64,000 bases of DNA from Companilactobacillus furfuricola (lineage in GTDB: Bacteria > Bacillota > Bacilli > Lactobacillales > Lactobacillaceae): assembly GCF_003946325.1 (NCBI RefSeq), contig NZ_RHNT01000004.1:28537-92536 (forward strand), written 5' to 3'. Each line of letters starts with the position of its first letter. The first letter of the stretch is position 1. The notes under the pieces are model-generated. The model searched no databases. It was not told the DNA's origin and saw only the letters and a list, made by a program, of their open reading frames with translations. Below, piece after piece: positions 1 through 11,452 of this stretch. Position numbers and translations under genes: made by a program.

Positions 1-1
1 T

Positions 2-259
2 ATTATTACTGGGGCTTTGATGATGCAGAATTTGGCTAATATTGATTATGATGATTTGAGCGAGTGGATACCGGCGTTTTTGATTTTTGTTTTGATTCCG
101 CTTAGTGGGTCTATTTCTGCTGGGATGGCTTTTGGGTTTATTGTTTATCCGGTTTTGAAGATGGTTGTTGGTGATCATAGTGAGATGTCTTTGCTTTTGG
201 TTGTTATTTCGGTTTTGTTTTTGGTTCAGATTTTTGCTGAGGCTTTGTTTGTTGGGTGA
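2..259 (+). CDS. NCS2-family purine (guanine/hypoxanthine) permease, C-terminal end
   Basis: Partial: the reading frame is already open at the left edge, so only about 85 C-terminal residues are present. The visible part contains an acidic D-Y-D-D-L-S-E-W segment, then hydrophobic helices with a G-M-A-F-G-F-I-V-Y-P motif. That pattern is typical of the last helices of AzgA/PbuG-type proton-coupled hypoxanthine/guanine/adenine permeases. It would act in the cytoplasmic membrane in purine salvage. The exact purine substrate cannot be read from this fragment. The codons are strongly T/G-biased on this strand. The gene is followed immediately by structured element copy 1. Confidence 0.75.
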   Translation: MITGALMMQNLANIDYDDLSEWIPAFLIFVLIPLSGSISAGMAFGFIVYPVLKMVVGDHSEMSLLLVVISVLFLVQIFAEALFVG

Positions 260-286
260 CGAGTTTGTAGGTAGTATTTTGGTGGT

Positions 287-558
287 ACGTTCAATGCCGA
301 CTCCGGGGCCCGGGGATACAGACGCTGGAACGTGGTGGGCACATTTTGAACCAATCGAGCAAAGTACGCTCGCTTGTTTCAAAACTGCACCTTTCACTAA
401 GCTCCTTCGTCGCCAAGTGAAATTTCACCACTGAGGTCTGTATCCCCGGGCCCCTCCGTCTAGATGGAGATATAATCCCCCCTTGGATTGAGATTTACCG
501 ATTTATTTTTATCAAGTTGGCACTGTTTGCTCGTCCTATTTCTCACATGTCTATCTCA
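287..558 (+). repeat. Structured intergenic element, copy 1
   Basis: Copy 1 of a family also present near 36.0, 37.7, 48.8, 49.4 and 63.6 kb. A perfect 19-bp outer clamp pairs 305-323 with 436-454. Inside it are a junction stem (332-337 with 426-431), a hairpin (344-350 with 378-384, and 356-360 with 368-372) and a terminal hairpin (392-398 with 416-422). The terminal hairpin closes the 17-nt loop AAGCTCCTTCGTCGCCA. A conserved tail follows, with TACCGATTTATTTT, TTGGCACT and CACATGTCTATCTCA. No coding frame is consistent between copies. Homology with copy 6 continues to about 600. Confidence 0.85.
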
Positions 559-1079
559 GGCTTTATCCATTCTGGTGGGGAGCAGGGGTTTCCTTCTTTT
601 TTGCAATACTTTGTCTGTCTTGAACACTTATTCTTTTCTCGGTTCGCGGGACTTCGCTCCGCTTATTTTTCTTCCTGACGGTGATTGCTGCAGCGATTGA
701 TCATTGTGGGGTTTCTTTTTCTTTCTGGCTGTCGCTATGCTCCCGCCTTGTTCGTTTTGCTGCGATCTCTTTTTTGGGGGGAGCTTTACTCTCATTCTTT
801 TGCTTCTAGGGGCTTTTTCTTTACAATTTTGGTTGAAACCATTAATATTATTATCCTTAAACATTTTATTGTTGGCTTTGATTGAATTTGCTTTTTCTTT
901 TATCAAGCCTTTTTTGATGAAACATGTTGAAGTTGTTGGTAAAATATTCATTAATTACATTAATTGATTTTTAGACTTTATTGTTTGAATCGAAGAATAA
1001 TAATGTTATGGTTGCTTTAGATTCAGGTGGAGCAATGTTTAGGAGATGTTAGAGATCTGATGGTTTGCGAGTGTTTTGC
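559..1079. other. Gene-free, T/G-rich spacer upstream of clpC
   Basis: No convincing gene. The first roughly 40 bp still match the flank of element copy 6, and a GGTTCGCGGGACT...GCTCCGCT stretch near 640-663 also has a counterpart near 63,430-63,460. The rest is strongly T-rich. Short frames on both strands have no ribosome site and low-complexity content, so I treat them as chance. No ctsR gene lies here. Confidence 0.5.
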
Positions 1080-1107
1080 TTGCAATTTTATTTATCAGAA
1101 TTATACT
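1080..1107 (+). promoter_or_regulatory. Predicted sigma-A promoter of clpC
   Basis: TTGCAA (1080-1085), a 16-bp spacer and TATACT (1102-1107) sit 37 bp before the clpC start. No CtsR heptad direct repeat is recognisable around it. Confidence 0.55.
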
Positions 1108-1144
1108 TTCATCACAAGTAAATAAGTAAGTCGAGGTAACTATT

Positions 1145-3664
1145 ATGGACAAGGTGTTTACTGAAAGCGCGAAAAACGCACTTGTTTTGGCTCAAGAGCA
1201 GGCTAAGACATTTCATCATAATGCTGTTGGAACTGAACACATTTTGCTAGGTCTAACTATGGAAAATGATGGTATCGCTGGTATTACTTTGCGTGATTTG
1301 GCTGTTAGCGATCGAGACGTTCAAGAAGAAATCGAACATCTTACTGGTTATGGCGACTCATCAGCAAATGTTGCTAGTGGGATTTACCTTCCTTATTCAC
1401 CTAAGGGACAACAAATTCTTGCCAGTTCCGAAACTGTTTCTAACCAATATAGTTCCAGTCGTATCGGGACTGAACATATTTTGTTAGCTATTTTGGATGA
1501 TACGGATAATTTGGCAAATCGTATTTTGACTAATTTAGGTCTTAGTTTGACTAAGACTAAGAATCTTCTGTTAAGTAAGATGGGTATGAGTACCAAGGGT
1601 GCACGTCGTGGACTTGGTATGAATCAAAAGAAGAAGGCTGCTCAAGCCGGTACTCCTACTTTGGATTCTCTTGCTCGTGACTTAACGAAATTAGCTGCTG
1701 ATAACCGGGTCGATCCTGTTGTTGGTCGTGCTCGTGAAGTGGAAAGAACTATTCAGATCCTTAGTCGTCGGACAAAGAATAATCCTGTTTTAGTTGGAGA
1801 ACCTGGTGTTGGTAAGACTGCTATTGTTGAGGGTCTGGCTGAAGCTATCGTTAAGAATGATGTTCCAGCTGATATGCAAAATAAACGGATCATGATGCTT
1901 GATATGGGTTCTTTAGTCGCTGGTACTAAGTACCGTGGTGAATTTGAAGACCGTTTGAAGAAGATTATTGAAGAAATTTATGCTGATAAGCATGTTATTT
2001 TGTTCATCGATGAATTGCACACTTTGATCGGTGCTGGTGGGGCTGAAGGTGCTATTGATGCCTCAAACATTTTAAAACCAGCTTTGGCACGTGGTGAATT
2101 GCAATTGATCGGTGCAACTACATCAAATGAATATCAAAAGTACATTGAAAAAGATACTGCTTTGGAACGTCGTTTTGCCAAAGTTTATGTTGAAGAACCA
2201 ACTGCGGAAGAATCTGTGCAAATTTTGGATGGTTTGAAACCACGCTATGAACAACACCACGGTTTGACTATTTCAGAAGAAGCTGTCAACGCAGCTGTCC
2301 GTCTATCAACTAGATACTTAACGAATAGATTTTTGCCAGATAAGGCCATTGATTTGATCGATGAAGCATCTGCTAAAGTGCGGATCCACAATTCTGAGAA
2401 GAACAATAAGTTGGAAAGCTTAACTGCTGATTCGAAAAAATTGATCGACGAGAAGAACACAGCTATTTTGAATCAAGACTTTGCTAAGGCAGCTCAGATC
2501 CGTGAAAAGGAACAAGACTTGCAAGCTAAGATCGAAGATTACAAGCAAAGACAAGCTGACGGTAAAGAGAAGAAGCCTGTGGTCACTGAGAAAGATATCG
2601 CAGAGATCATTTCTGACTGGACTGGTGTTCCGGTAACTCAGATTACTAAGAAGGAAAGTGAAAGACTTCTTAACCTTGAAAAGGAACTCCACAAACGGGT
2701 CGTTGGTCAAGATAATGCTATTAGCGCTGTATCACGGGCCATTCGTCGTGCTAGAAGTGGTATGAAAGATCCTAATAGACCAAATGGTTCATTCATATTC
2801 CTTGGACCTACTGGTGTTGGTAAAACTGAATTGGCTAAGTCGATTGCTGAAGTAATGTTTGGTTCAGAAGACAACTTGATCCGTGTTGACATGTCTGAAT
2901 ACATGGAACAATACAGTACTTCTAAGTTGATCGGTTCAGCCCCTGGTTATGTTGGCTTTGACGAAGGTGGACAATTAACTGAGAAAATCAGAAACCAACC
3001 TTATTCAGTTGTATTATTAGATGAGGTTGAAAAAGCTCACCCAGATGTATTCAATATTTTGCTACAAGTCTTAGATGATGGTATTTTAACTGATGCCAAG
3101 GGACGCAAAGTTGATTTTAGAAATACGATCATTATCATGACTTCTAACTTAGGCGCACGTTCTCTCGAGGATGACCGTGAGGTTGGATTTGGTGCTAAAG
3201 ATGTCAGAACTGATTATAAGGAAATGGAATCACGGATCGATTCTGAATTGAAGAAGTTCTTTAGACCAGAGTTCTTAAATCGTATTGATGAAACTATTGT
3301 CTTTAAGGCTCTTAATAAAGAGCAACTTAAGTCCATTGCTAAGATCATGAGCAATAACCTTAGAAAGAGACTTGAGGAGAGAAATATTGATCTATCTATT
3401 TCACCATCTGCTTATGACGATTTAGTTAAAGATGGTTACAATCCAGAATATGGTGCTCGTCCAATGAGACGGACCATTCAACGTGAAATCGAAGATCCAG
3501 TTAGTGAATTGCTCTTGATGAACAATATCACTGAAGGTGACACGATCAAGGTTGGCTCGAAGAAGGGCAAACTTGAGATCAACGTTGCTAAATCTACTAA
3601 GAAAAGCAACAAAACCAATAAGAATTTGAACGATAATAAAAAAGGCGATAAAGTTAAAAATTAA
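1145..3664 (+). CDS. clpC: ATP-dependent Clp protease ATP-binding subunit ClpC
   Basis: An 839-residue Hsp100 unfoldase that feeds proteins to ClpP in stress tolerance and regulated proteolysis. Order: a double Clp-N domain (about 1-145), AAA-1 with Walker A GEPGVGKT starting at residue 218 and Walker B ILFIDELH, a coiled middle region with a UVR-like segment (about 420-470), then AAA-2 with Walker A GPTGVGKT at 554-561 and a D2-small domain. It ends in a Lys/Asn-rich tail. The length and the middle segment fit ClpC rather than ClpB or ClpE. The start is supported by GAGGTAAC before ATG. No ctsR, mcsA or mcsB lies upstream, so it appears to be transcribed alone. Confidence 0.97.
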   Translation: MDKVFTESAKNALVLAQEQAKTFHHNAVGTEHILLGLTMENDGIAGITLRDLAVSDRDVQEEIEHLTGYGDSSANVASGIYLPYSPKGQQILASSETVSNQYSSSRIGTEHILLAILDDTDNLANRILTNLGLSLTKTKNLLLSKMGMSTKGARRGLGMNQKKKAAQAGTPTLDSLARDLTKLAADNRVDPVVGRAREVERTIQILSRRTKNNPVLVGEPGVGKTAIVEGLAEAIVKNDVPADMQNKRIMMLDMGSLVAGTKYRGEFEDRLKKIIEEIYADKHVILFIDELHTLIGAGGAEGAIDASNILKPALARGELQLIGATTSNEYQKYIEKDTALERRFAKVYVEEPTAEESVQILDGLKPRYEQHHGLTISEEAVNAAVRLSTRYLTNRFLPDKAIDLIDEASAKVRIHNSEKNNKLESLTADSKKLIDEKNTAILNQDFAKAAQIREKEQDLQAKIEDYKQRQADGKEKKPVVTEKDIAEIISDWTGVPVTQITKKESERLLNLEKELHKRVVGQDNAISAVSRAIRRARSGMKDPNRPNGSFIFLGPTGVGKTELAKSIAEVMFGSEDNLIRVDMSEYMEQYSTSKLIGSAPGYVGFDEGGQLTEKIRNQPYSVVLLDEVEKAHPDVFNILLQVLDDGILTDAKGRKVDFRNTIIIMTSNLGARSLEDDREVGFGAKDVRTDYKEMESRIDSELKKFFRPEFLNRIDETIVFKALNKEQLKSIAKIMSNNLRKRLEERNIDLSISPSAYDDLVKDGYNPEYGARPMRRTIQREIEDPVSELLLMNNITEGDTIKVGSKKGKLEINVAKSTKKSNKTNKNLNDNKKGDKVKN

Positions 3665-3678
3665 TTAAGCTTAATCCA

Positions 3679-3707
3679 TTGACAAAGTGGAATTAGGCTA
3701 GTAATAT
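3679..3707 (+). promoter_or_regulatory. Predicted sigma-A promoter of rpoBC
   Basis: TTGACA (3679-3684), a 17-bp spacer and TAATAT (3702-3707), just after the clpC stop. Initiation near 3714 would give an rpoB leader of about 205 nt. Confidence 0.7.
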
Positions 3708-3713
3708 TGCTTT

Positions 3714-3915
3714 TGAGATTTAAAGTTCAAAACGCAAGCTACGATCTATTGTCCGTAGTGATGCCGTATAGAAAAAAGCAAAGATAGAAATAAAGTTTCT
3801 ATTTTTGGTTTTTTTTTTGCCCTAAAACAGGTATTAAAACCGTTTTCAGGTAAAATGTAACATAAATGTAACATTTCTAGCGGCAAAATTTTGAACAAAA
3901 ATAAATGTTGAGGTG
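3714..3915 (+). promoter_or_regulatory. rpoB 5' leader RNA with terminator-like hairpin
   Basis: The leader contains a small stem (CTACG...CGTAG, about 3740-3760). It is followed by GATAGAAA...TTTCTAT with a long T-run (about 3783-3820) that looks like an intrinsic terminator, although the operon continues. Further on is a direct repeat of ATGTAACAT (about 3856-3875). A conserved RNA motif called Lacto-rpoB is known upstream of rpoB in Lactobacillales, and this is a candidate member. Alternatively the hairpin simply terminates clpC transcription. Confidence 0.45.
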
Positions 3916-3921
3916 AAGAAT

Positions 3922-6900
3922 TTGACTTTTCATAACGTAAATTATGGTGCACACCGTGTTCGTCGTAGTTATGCCAAGATCAAGGAAGTACTTCCACTGC
4001 CAAATCTAATTGACATTCAAAAGAACTCATACAACTGGTTTTTAGATGAAGGTCTAAAAGACATGTTTGATGATGTTATGCCAATCGATGATTTTGCTGG
4101 AAATCTTTCTTTGGAATACGTTGACTATAAGCTTCTTGAACCAAAGTACACTGTTGAAGAAGCTAGACAACATGACGCTAATTATTCAGCCCCATTGCAC
4201 GTTACTTTGAAATTGACTAACCATGAAACTGGTGAGATCAAGACTCAAGACGTGTTCTTTGGTGACTTCCCAATAATGACAGACCAAGGTACTTTCATTA
4301 TTAATGGTGCTGAACGTGTTATCGTTTCACAATTAGTTCGTTCTCCTGGTATCTACTATAATGCTGATACTGATAAGAACGGTCGTATTACTTATGGAAC
4401 AACTGTTATCCCTAACCGTGGTGCATGGTTGGAATATGAAACTGATGCCAAAGGTTTAGGATATGTAAGAATTGATAGAACTAGAAAGCTTTTGATCACA
4501 GAATTAGTTCGTGCTCTTGGTTTTGGTTCAGATGCTGAGATCTTGGATATTTTCGGTGAAAATGACACTTTGAACCGTACTCTCGAAAAAGATGTCCACA
4601 AAGATACTGCTGACTCACGTGTTGAAGAAGCATTGAAGGATATTTATGAAAGATTACGTCCTGGTGAACCTAAGACTGCTGACAGTTCTCGTTCATTGCT
4701 CTACGCAAGATTCTTTGACCCACGTAGATACGATCTAGCTGCTGTTGGTCGTTACAAGATCAATAAGAAGTTAAATCTTAAGACACGTTTGTTAAATCAA
4801 ACATTAGCTGAAACATTAGCTGATCCAGATACTGGTGAAGTTATTTTAGCAAAAGACACTGTTATCGATCGCGATGCTATGAATAAGCTAGGCGATTACT
4901 TAGATCGTGATGATTTCAAGACAGTAACTGTTCAACCTTCAGATGAAGGTGCTCAAACTGATCCTGTTACTCTTCAAATCATCAAAGTTTACTCACAAGA
5001 TGATAATGAGAAAGTCGTTAACATCATTGGTAATGGTCATATCGACGAAAACAACCGTACAATTCAAGTTGCTGATATTTTGGCTGGTTTGAACTACTTC
5101 TTGAACTTAAAAGAAAGCATCGGATCAACTGATGATATCGACCACTTGGGTAACCGTCGTATTCGTTCAGTCGGTGAATTGCTTCAAAACCAATTCAGAA
5201 TTGGTTTGTCACGTATGGAACGTGTTGTACGTGAAAGAATGTCAATTCAAGACTCATCAACTGTTACACCTCAACAATTGATCAACATTAGACCAGTAGT
5301 TGCTTCGATCAAGGAATTCTTTGGTTCATCACAACTTTCACAATTCATGGACCAAACAAACCCTCTTGGCGAGCTAGAACACAAGCGTCGTCTTTCAGCC
5401 CTTGGACCTGGTGGTTTGACTCGTGATCGTGCCGGATATGAAGTTCGTGACATTCACTATACTCACTATGGTCGTATGTGTCCTATTGAAACACCAGAAG
5501 GTCCTAATATCGGACTTATTAACAACTTGGCTTCATACGCTATTGTTAATAAATATGGTTTCATCGAAACTCCATATCGTCGTGTATCATGGGAAACTCA
5601 CAACGTTACTGATAAGATCGATTACTTAACAGCCGACGAAGAAGATAACTACATCGTTGCTCAAGCTAATACTAAGTTGAACGATGATGGATCATTTGCT
5701 GATACAACAATTTTGGCTCGTTACAAAGATGACAATATCGAAACAACCGCTGAAAAAGTCGACTACATGGACGTTTCACCTCGTCAAGTAGTTTCTGTTG
5801 CTACAGCATGTATTCCTTTCTTGGAAAATGATGACTCGAACCGTGCCTTGATGGGTGCTAACATGCAACGTCAAGCTGTTCCTCTGATCAATCCACACGC
5901 ACCATTAGTTGGTACAAGTATGGAATATATTGCAGCCCACGATTCTGGTGCTGCTTTGATCGCACAACACGCTGGTACTGTTCAATATGTTGATGCTAAG
6001 AAGATTACTATCGAACGTGACGATGACGGTACGATCGACGAATACAAAGTTACAAAATTCCGTCGTTCAAATAATGGTAAGTCATACAACCAAAGACCAA
6101 TCGTTCGTAAGGGCGAAGAAGTTAAAGTTGGTGACATTATCGCTGACGGTCCTGCCATGGAAGGTGGAGAATTAGCCCTAGGTCAAAATCCATTGATTGC
6201 CTTCATGACATGGAACATGTACAACTACGAAGATGCCATCGTTCTTTCAGAGAAATTAGTTCGTGAAGATGCTTATACTTCAGTTCATATTGAAGAATAT
6301 GAATCAGAAGCACGTGATACTAAACTTGGACCTGAAGAGATTACTCGAGAGATTCCTAACGTTGGTGAAGAATCATTGAAAGATCTTGACGAGTTCGGTG
6401 TTATTCGTATCGGTGCTGAAGTGCGTGATGGCGACATCTTAGTAGGTAAGGTCACACCTAAGGGTGTTACAGAATTATCTGCTGAAGAGCGTCTATTACA
6501 TGCTATCTTCGGTGAAAAAGCTCGTGAAGTTCGTGATACTTCACTCCGTGTACCACACGGTGGTGGCGGTATTATTCAAGACGTTAAGGTCTTCACTGGT
6601 GAAGCCGGCGACGAATTGAATCCTGGTGTTAACATGATGGTTCGTGTTTACATCACTCAAAAACGTAAGATCCAAGTCGGTGACAAGATGGCTGGACGTC
6701 ACGGTAACAAAGGTACTGTTTCTATCGTTGTTCCTGAAGAGGACATGCCTTACATGCCAGACGGTACACCAGTTGATATCCTATTGAACCCAATGGGTGT
6801 TCCATCCCGTATGAATATCGGACAAGTTCTTGATCTTCATTTAGGTATGGCTGCTAGAAAATTAGGTATTCACGTTGCAACACCTGTTTTCGATGGTGTT

Positions 6901-7545
6901 ACAAATGAAGAATTGTGGGATATCGTTAAAGAAGCCGATATGGATTCAGATGGTAAGTCGATCCTTTATGATGGACGTACTGGTGAACCATTCAAGAACC
7001 GTGTAGCGGTTGGTGTCATGTACTACATGAAGTTAGCCCACATGGTTGATGATAAATTGCACGCTCGTTCAATCGGACCTTACTCATTAGTTACACAACA
7101 ACCACTTGGTGGTAAAGCACAGTTCGGTGGACAGAGATTTGGTGAAATGGAAGTTTGGGCTTTGGAAGCTTATGGTGCCGCTTATACACTTCAAGAAATC
7201 TTGACATACAAGTCTGATGATATCGTTGGACGTGTGAAGACTTATGAAGCTATCGTTAAGGGTGAAAGTATTCCTAAGCCTGGTGTTCCTGAATCATTCC
7301 GTGTTCTTGTTAAGGAATTACAAGCTCTTGGACTTGATATGAAAGTTCTCGACAATAACCAAAAAGAAATTGAACTTAGAGATATGGACGACGATGACGA
7401 TACAGTAAGTATTGATGCATTATCGAAATTCGCTAAGCAACAAGAACAAAAACGTGGTGAAGAAGAAGCTAAGAAGTTAGAATCAGAAGAAGGTAATTCA
7501 ACTGTACAATCTAACGGTTCTCAAGAAACAAAATCAGAAAAATAG
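3922..7545 (+). CDS. rpoB: DNA-directed RNA polymerase subunit beta
   Basis: About 1207 residues, a normal size for a Firmicutes beta subunit. With beta-prime it forms the catalytic core of RNA polymerase. The rifampicin-binding cluster I begins near residue 468 ([15 protein letters not shown], then [12 protein letters not shown]) and looks wild type. A later [11 protein letters not shown] block and a [12 protein letters not shown] block are also canonical. The C-terminus is an acidic, low-complexity tail. I chose the TTG at 3922 because GAGGTG lies six bases before it. An in-frame GTG at 3913 would lie inside that ribosome site. It is followed 31 bp later by rpoC. Confidence 0.98.
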   Translation: MTFHNVNYGAHRVRRSYAKIKEVLPLPNLIDIQKNSYNWFLDEGLKDMFDDVMPIDDFAGNLSLEYVDYKLLEPKYTVEEARQHDANYSAPLHVTLKLTNHETGEIKTQDVFFGDFPIMTDQGTFIINGAERVIVSQLVRSPGIYYNADTDKNGRITYGTTVIPNRGAWLEYETDAKGLGYVRIDRTRKLLITELVRALGFGSDAEILDIFGENDTLNRTLEKDVHKDTADSRVEEALKDIYERLRPGEPKTADSSRSLLYARFFDPRRYDLAAVGRYKINKKLNLKTRLLNQTLAETLADPDTGEVILAKDTVIDRDAMNKLGDYLDRDDFKTVTVQPSDEGAQTDPVTLQIIKVYSQDDNEKVVNIIGNGHIDENNRTIQVADILAGLNYFLNLKESIGSTDDIDHLGNRRIRSVGELLQNQFRIGLSRMERVVRERMSIQDSSTVTPQQLINIRPVVASIKEFFGSSQLSQFMDQTNPLGELEHKRRLSALGPGGLTRDRAGYEVRDIHYTHYGRMCPIETPEGPNIGLINNLASYAIVNKYGFIETPYRRVSWETHNVTDKIDYLTADEEDNYIVAQANTKLNDDGSFADTTILARYKDDNIETTAEKVDYMDVSPRQVVSVATACIPFLENDDSNRALMGANMQRQAVPLINPHAPLVGTSMEYIAAHDSGAALIAQHAGTVQYVDAKKITIERDDDGTIDEYKVTKFRRSNNGKSYNQRPIVRKGEEVKVGDIIADGPAMEGGELALGQNPLIAFMTWNMYNYEDAIVLSEKLVREDAYTSVHIEEYESEARDTKLGPEEITREIPNVGEESLKDLDEFGVIRIGAEVRDGDILVGKVTPKGVTELSAEERLLHAIFGEKAREVRDTSLRVPHGGGGIIQDVKVFTGEAGDELNPGVNMMVRVYITQKRKIQVGDKMAGRHGNKGTVSIVVPEEDMPYMPDGTPVDILLNPMGVPSRMNIGQVLDLHLGMAARKLGIHVATPVFDGVTNEELWDIVKEADMDSDGKSILYDGRTGEPFKNRVAVGVMYYMKLAHMVDDKLHARSIGPYSLVTQQPLGGKAQFGGQRFGEMEVWALEAYGAAYTLQEILTYKSDDIVGRVKTYEAIVKGESIPKPGVPESFRVLVKELQALGLDMKVLDNNQKEIELRDMDDDDDTVSIDALSKFAKQQEQKRGEEEAKKLESEEGNSTVQSNGSQETKSEK

Positions 7546-7576
7546 TTAAAATTTGGCATGTTAGGGAGGTTACCTT

Positions 7577-10500
7577 TTGATAGACGTTAATAAATTTGAA
7601 AGTATGCAAATTGGTTTGGCTTCTCCAGATAAGATCCGTAGTTGGTCTTATGGTGAAGTTAAGAAGCCTGAAACAATCAACTATCGTACTTTGAAGCCAG
7701 AAAAAGATGGTCTGTTTGATGAAAGAATCTTCGGACCAACTAAAGACTGGGAATGTGCCTGTGGTAAGTACAAACGTATCCGTTATAAGGGTATTGTTTG
7801 TGACCGCTGTGGGGTTGAAGTTACTCGTTCAAAAGTTCGCCGTGAAAGAATGGCTCACATTGAATTAGCAGCTCCTGTTACACATATCTGGTACTTCAAG
7901 GGTATCCCATCACGTATGGGACTAGTTTTGGACATGAGCCCAAGAAACCTTGAAGAAGTAATTTACTTTGCTTCATATGTAGTTATTGATCCAGGTGATA
8001 CAGACCTAGAGAAGAAACAACTACTAACAGAATCTGAATATCGTAAGAAGCGCGAAGAATTTGGCAATAAATTTGTTGCTAAAATGGGTGCTGAAGGTAT
8101 CAGAGAACTTCTTAGCCAAGTTGATATGGATGAAGAAGTTAAGAGCTTGCGTGAAGTCTTGAAGACTGCCCAAGGTCAAAAACGTACACGTGCAATTAGA
8201 CGATTAGATATTTTGAGTGCCTTCCAAAAGTCTGGTAACAAACCAGAATGGATGGTAATGGATGCTATTCCAGTTATTCCTCCAGATCTACGTCCAATGG
8301 TTCAACTAGAAGGTGGCCGTTTCGCTACTTCTGATTTGAACGATTTGTACCGTCGTGTAATTAACAGAAACAACCGTTTGAAGAGATTATTGGACTTAAA
8401 TGCTCCTAACATCATTGTTCAAAACGAAAAGAGAATGCTTCAAGAAGCTGTCGATGCCTTGATCGATAACGGTCGTCGTGGCCGTCCGGTCACAGGACCT
8501 GGTAACAGACCATTGAAGTCACTTTCACACATGCTTAAAGGTAAGCAAGGACGTTTCCGTCAAAACTTACTTGGTAAACGTGTTGACTATTCTGGACGTT
8601 CAGTTATTGATGTTGGCCCAACACTTAAGTTCTACCAATGTGGACTTCCTCGTGAAATGGCATTGGAATTATTCAAACCATTCGTAATGCATGAATTAGT
8701 TAAAAGAGAAATTGCTTCAAACGTTAAAAACGCTAGAAGAAAGATCGATCGTCAAGATGACGATATCTGGGATGTTCTAGAAGATGTAATCAAAGAACGT
8801 CCAGTTCTACTTAACCGTGCCCCTACGCTTCACAGACTTGGTATTCAAGCCTTTGAACCTGTCTTGGTTGACGGTAAGTCAATTCGTCTTCACCCATTAG
8901 CTTGTGAAGCTTACAATGCCGATTTTGATGGTGACCAAATGGCTGTTCACGTGCCACTATCAGACGAAGCTCAAGCTGAAGCTCGTATGTTGATGCTTGC
9001 TGCTCACCATATTCTTGCTCCTAAAGATGGTAAACCTATTGTTACACCATCACAGGACGTTGTATTGGGTAACTACTACCTAACGATCGAAACAAGACAT
9101 ATGGATGGCGAAGGTAAGATCTTCAAAGATAGCAACGAAGTTAAAATTGCTTTATTGAATGGTGATGTTCATTACCATACAAGAATTGGTATTTCAGTTT
9201 CATCAATGCCAAACAAGCCATTTAAAGATGACCAACGTGATAAAGTTATGATCACAAGTGTTGGTAAAGTTATCTTTAATGAGATCTTGCCTGAAGACTT
9301 CCCATACTTAAATGAACCTACTGATGATAACCTCATCAATGGTGTTCCTGATAAGTACTTCCTTGAAAAGGGAGAAAATATCGAAGATAGATTAGACGAG
9401 ATGGAATTGATCGACCCACTTAAGAGTAGTTACTTGAGTGATATCATTGCCCAAATCTTCAAGATCTATCGTGTACAAAGAACTTCAGAATTACTTGATG
9501 ATATGAAGGAATTAGGTTACACGATCTGTACATATTCTGGACTAACAGTTGGTGTTACAGATGTTCCTAACTTAACTGAAAAACCTGAGATCATCGACAA
9601 AGCCCACAAGCAAGTTGCTTCAATTTCTAAGCAATTCCGTCGTGGACTTATCACTGATGATGAACGACATGATCGTGTTATTAGTGTTTGGAACGATACT
9701 AAAGATGAGATCCAACAATTATTGATCGATTCATTTGATCCAACAAACCCTATCTCAATGATGTCTGACTCCGGTGCTCGTGGTAACATCTCAAACTTTA
9801 CTCAGCTAGCAGGTATGCGTGGACTTATGGCTGCCCCTAACGGTGGTATGATGGAAATCCCTGTTATTTCTAACTTCCGTGAAGGTCTATCAGTTATGGA
9901 AATGTTCATGTCGACCCACGGTGCTCGTAAAGGTATGACCGATACAGCTTTGAAGACAGCTAACTCAGGTTACTTAACTCGTCGTCTAGTTGATGTTGCT
10001 CAAGACGTTATCGTTCGTGAAGAAGACTGTGGTACTGATCGTGGACTAGAAGTAAGTGCTATTACTGAAGGTACTGACATGATCGAACCATTGTTTGATC
10101 GTCTAGTTGGTCGTTACACTCAAAAGACAGTTAAAGATCCTGAAAATGGTGACGTAATTGTTCCTCGTGGTGTATTGATGGATGAAGACATGGCTCAAAA
10201 GGTTGTAGATGCTGGTGTTAAGACAGTTACGATCCGTTCAGCATTTACATGTAACACTAAACATGGTGTATGTAAGAAATGTTATGGTCGTAACCTTGCT
10301 ACAGGTGAAGAAGTTGAAATTGGTGAAGCAGTTGGTACTGTTGCTGCTCAATCAATCGGTGAACCTGGTACACAATTGACTATGAGAAACTTCCATACCG
10401 GTGGTGTTGCTGGTGGCGATGATATTACACAAGGTCTTCCTCGTGTTCAAGAAATCGTTGAAGCTAGAAACCCTAAAGGTCTTGCAGTTATTTCTGAAGT

Positions 10501-11251
10501 TGACGGTACAATTACTGCCATCGATGAAAACCCTGCAGAACATACTAAAGAGATCACTGTTGAAGGTAACATTGATTCAAGAACATACAGTGTTCCTTAT
10601 ACATCAAGTGTTGCCGTTGCCGAAGGTGACGTCATCCAACGTGGTGCTAAGTTAACAACTGGTTCAATTGATCCTAAGGAATTGATCAAGATCACAAGTG
10701 TTCAAACTACAGAAAATTACCTACTTGCTGAAGTTCAAAAAGTTTACCGTATGCAAGGTGTTGATATTTCTGATAAGCATTTCGAGGTTATGATCAGACA
10801 AATGCTTCGTAAGATCCGTGTTCTTGACCCAGGTGATACAGATGTATTACCAGGTGAATTGATGGATATTTCTCAATTTACAGATCACAACCGTGAGACA
10901 TTGATGAGCGGTGGGATTCCTGCAACAGGACGTCCAGTCTTACTTGGTATTACTAAAGCCTCACTTGAAACAAACAGTTTCTTGTCAGCTGCTTCCTTCC
11001 AGGAAACAACTAGAGTTCTTACTGATGCTTCAATTCGTGGTAAGAACGATCCACTTCTTGGTCTTAAGGAAAATGTTATTATTGGTAAACTTATCCCTGC
11101 CGGTACAGGTATGGCTAAGTACAACCATATGGAACCTAAGAAAACAGGTCCTATGGCAGCCAACTCCTTAAACGGAGCATATACAATTTCTGACATCGAA
11201 AAGCAAATGAAAGCTGAAGATGCCAAGAAACAAGAAGAAAGCAATAAATAA
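7577..11251 (+). CDS. rpoC: DNA-directed RNA polymerase subunit beta-prime
   Basis: 1224 residues. It holds the RNA polymerase active site: the invariant NADFDGD motif is at residues 447-453, with Asp449, Asp451 and Asp453 binding magnesium. The N-terminal zinc finger has Cys60, Cys62, Cys75 and Cys78. The second zinc site ([13 protein letters not shown] region) and a bridge-helix/trigger-loop region with [15 protein letters not shown] are present. It starts at TTG, seven bases after GGGAGG. Co-transcribed with rpoB and ended by a strong terminator. Confidence 0.98.
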   Translation: MIDVNKFESMQIGLASPDKIRSWSYGEVKKPETINYRTLKPEKDGLFDERIFGPTKDWECACGKYKRIRYKGIVCDRCGVEVTRSKVRRERMAHIELAAPVTHIWYFKGIPSRMGLVLDMSPRNLEEVIYFASYVVIDPGDTDLEKKQLLTESEYRKKREEFGNKFVAKMGAEGIRELLSQVDMDEEVKSLREVLKTAQGQKRTRAIRRLDILSAFQKSGNKPEWMVMDAIPVIPPDLRPMVQLEGGRFATSDLNDLYRRVINRNNRLKRLLDLNAPNIIVQNEKRMLQEAVDALIDNGRRGRPVTGPGNRPLKSLSHMLKGKQGRFRQNLLGKRVDYSGRSVIDVGPTLKFYQCGLPREMALELFKPFVMHELVKREIASNVKNARRKIDRQDDDIWDVLEDVIKERPVLLNRAPTLHRLGIQAFEPVLVDGKSIRLHPLACEAYNADFDGDQMAVHVPLSDEAQAEARMLMLAAHHILAPKDGKPIVTPSQDVVLGNYYLTIETRHMDGEGKIFKDSNEVKIALLNGDVHYHTRIGISVSSMPNKPFKDDQRDKVMITSVGKVIFNEILPEDFPYLNEPTDDNLINGVPDKYFLEKGENIEDRLDEMELIDPLKSSYLSDIIAQIFKIYRVQRTSELLDDMKELGYTICTYSGLTVGVTDVPNLTEKPEIIDKAHKQVASISKQFRRGLITDDERHDRVISVWNDTKDEIQQLLIDSFDPTNPISMMSDSGARGNISNFTQLAGMRGLMAAPNGGMMEIPVISNFREGLSVMEMFMSTHGARKGMTDTALKTANSGYLTRRLVDVAQDVIVREEDCGTDRGLEVSAITEGTDMIEPLFDRLVGRYTQKTVKDPENGDVIVPRGVLMDEDMAQKVVDAGVKTVTIRSAFTCNTKHGVCKKCYGRNLATGEEVEIGEAVGTVAAQSIGEPGTQLTMRNFHTGGVAGGDDITQGLPRVQEIVEARNPKGLAVISEVDGTITAIDENPAEHTKEITVEGNIDSRTYSVPYTSSVAVAEGDVIQRGAKLTTGSIDPKELIKITSVQTTENYLLAEVQKVYRMQGVDISDKHFEVMIRQMLRKIRVLDPGDTDVLPGELMDISQFTDHNRETLMSGGIPATGRPVLLGITKASLETNSFLSAASFQETTRVLTDASIRGKNDPLLGLKENVIIGKLIPAGTGMAKYNHMEPKKTGPMAANSLNGAYTISDIEKQMKAEDAKKQEESNK

Positions 11252-11263
11252 AGTATTTTAATA

Positions 11264-11299
11264 AGATCCAGCATTCATTTGAGTGCTGGATCTTTTTTT
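11264..11299 (+). terminator. Intrinsic terminator of rpoBC
   Basis: A 10-bp stem, AGATCCAGCA (11264-11273) with TGCTGGATCT (11284-11293), runs directly into seven T residues. Confidence 0.9.
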
Positions 11300-11305
11300 G
11301 GCATC

Positions 11306-11342
11306 CGTTTCAAATAAGAGAGTGGAAGGCGACAGGGGCTTT
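11306..11342. repeat. Partial copy of small palindromic repeat B
   Basis: TAAGAGAGTGGAAGGCG matches one arm of the repeat seen more fully at 37996-38035 and 53697-53826. This copy looks decayed. Confidence 0.35.
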
Positions 11343-11363
11343 TCTCTATTTTTTTTAAAGTGC

Positions 11364-11369
11364 TATACT
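11364..11369 (+). promoter_or_regulatory. Extended -10 box upstream of the esterase gene
   Basis: TGCTATACT forms an extended -10 element (-10 hexamer at 11364-11369) 84 bp before the start. No good -35 box was found. Confidence 0.4.
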
Positions 11370-11452
11370 GTTGGATAGCGAATACTTGTTATAACGTTAA
11401 TAACATTGCATTGACGCAAATAATTTGGAATTTACTTTAGAGGAGGAAGAAT

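Noticed and set aside
628..951. 107-residue minus-strand open frame, and overlapping plus-strand frames at 488-967
   Set aside because: Low complexity from a T-rich strand, no ribosome site and no recognisable domain; probably chance.
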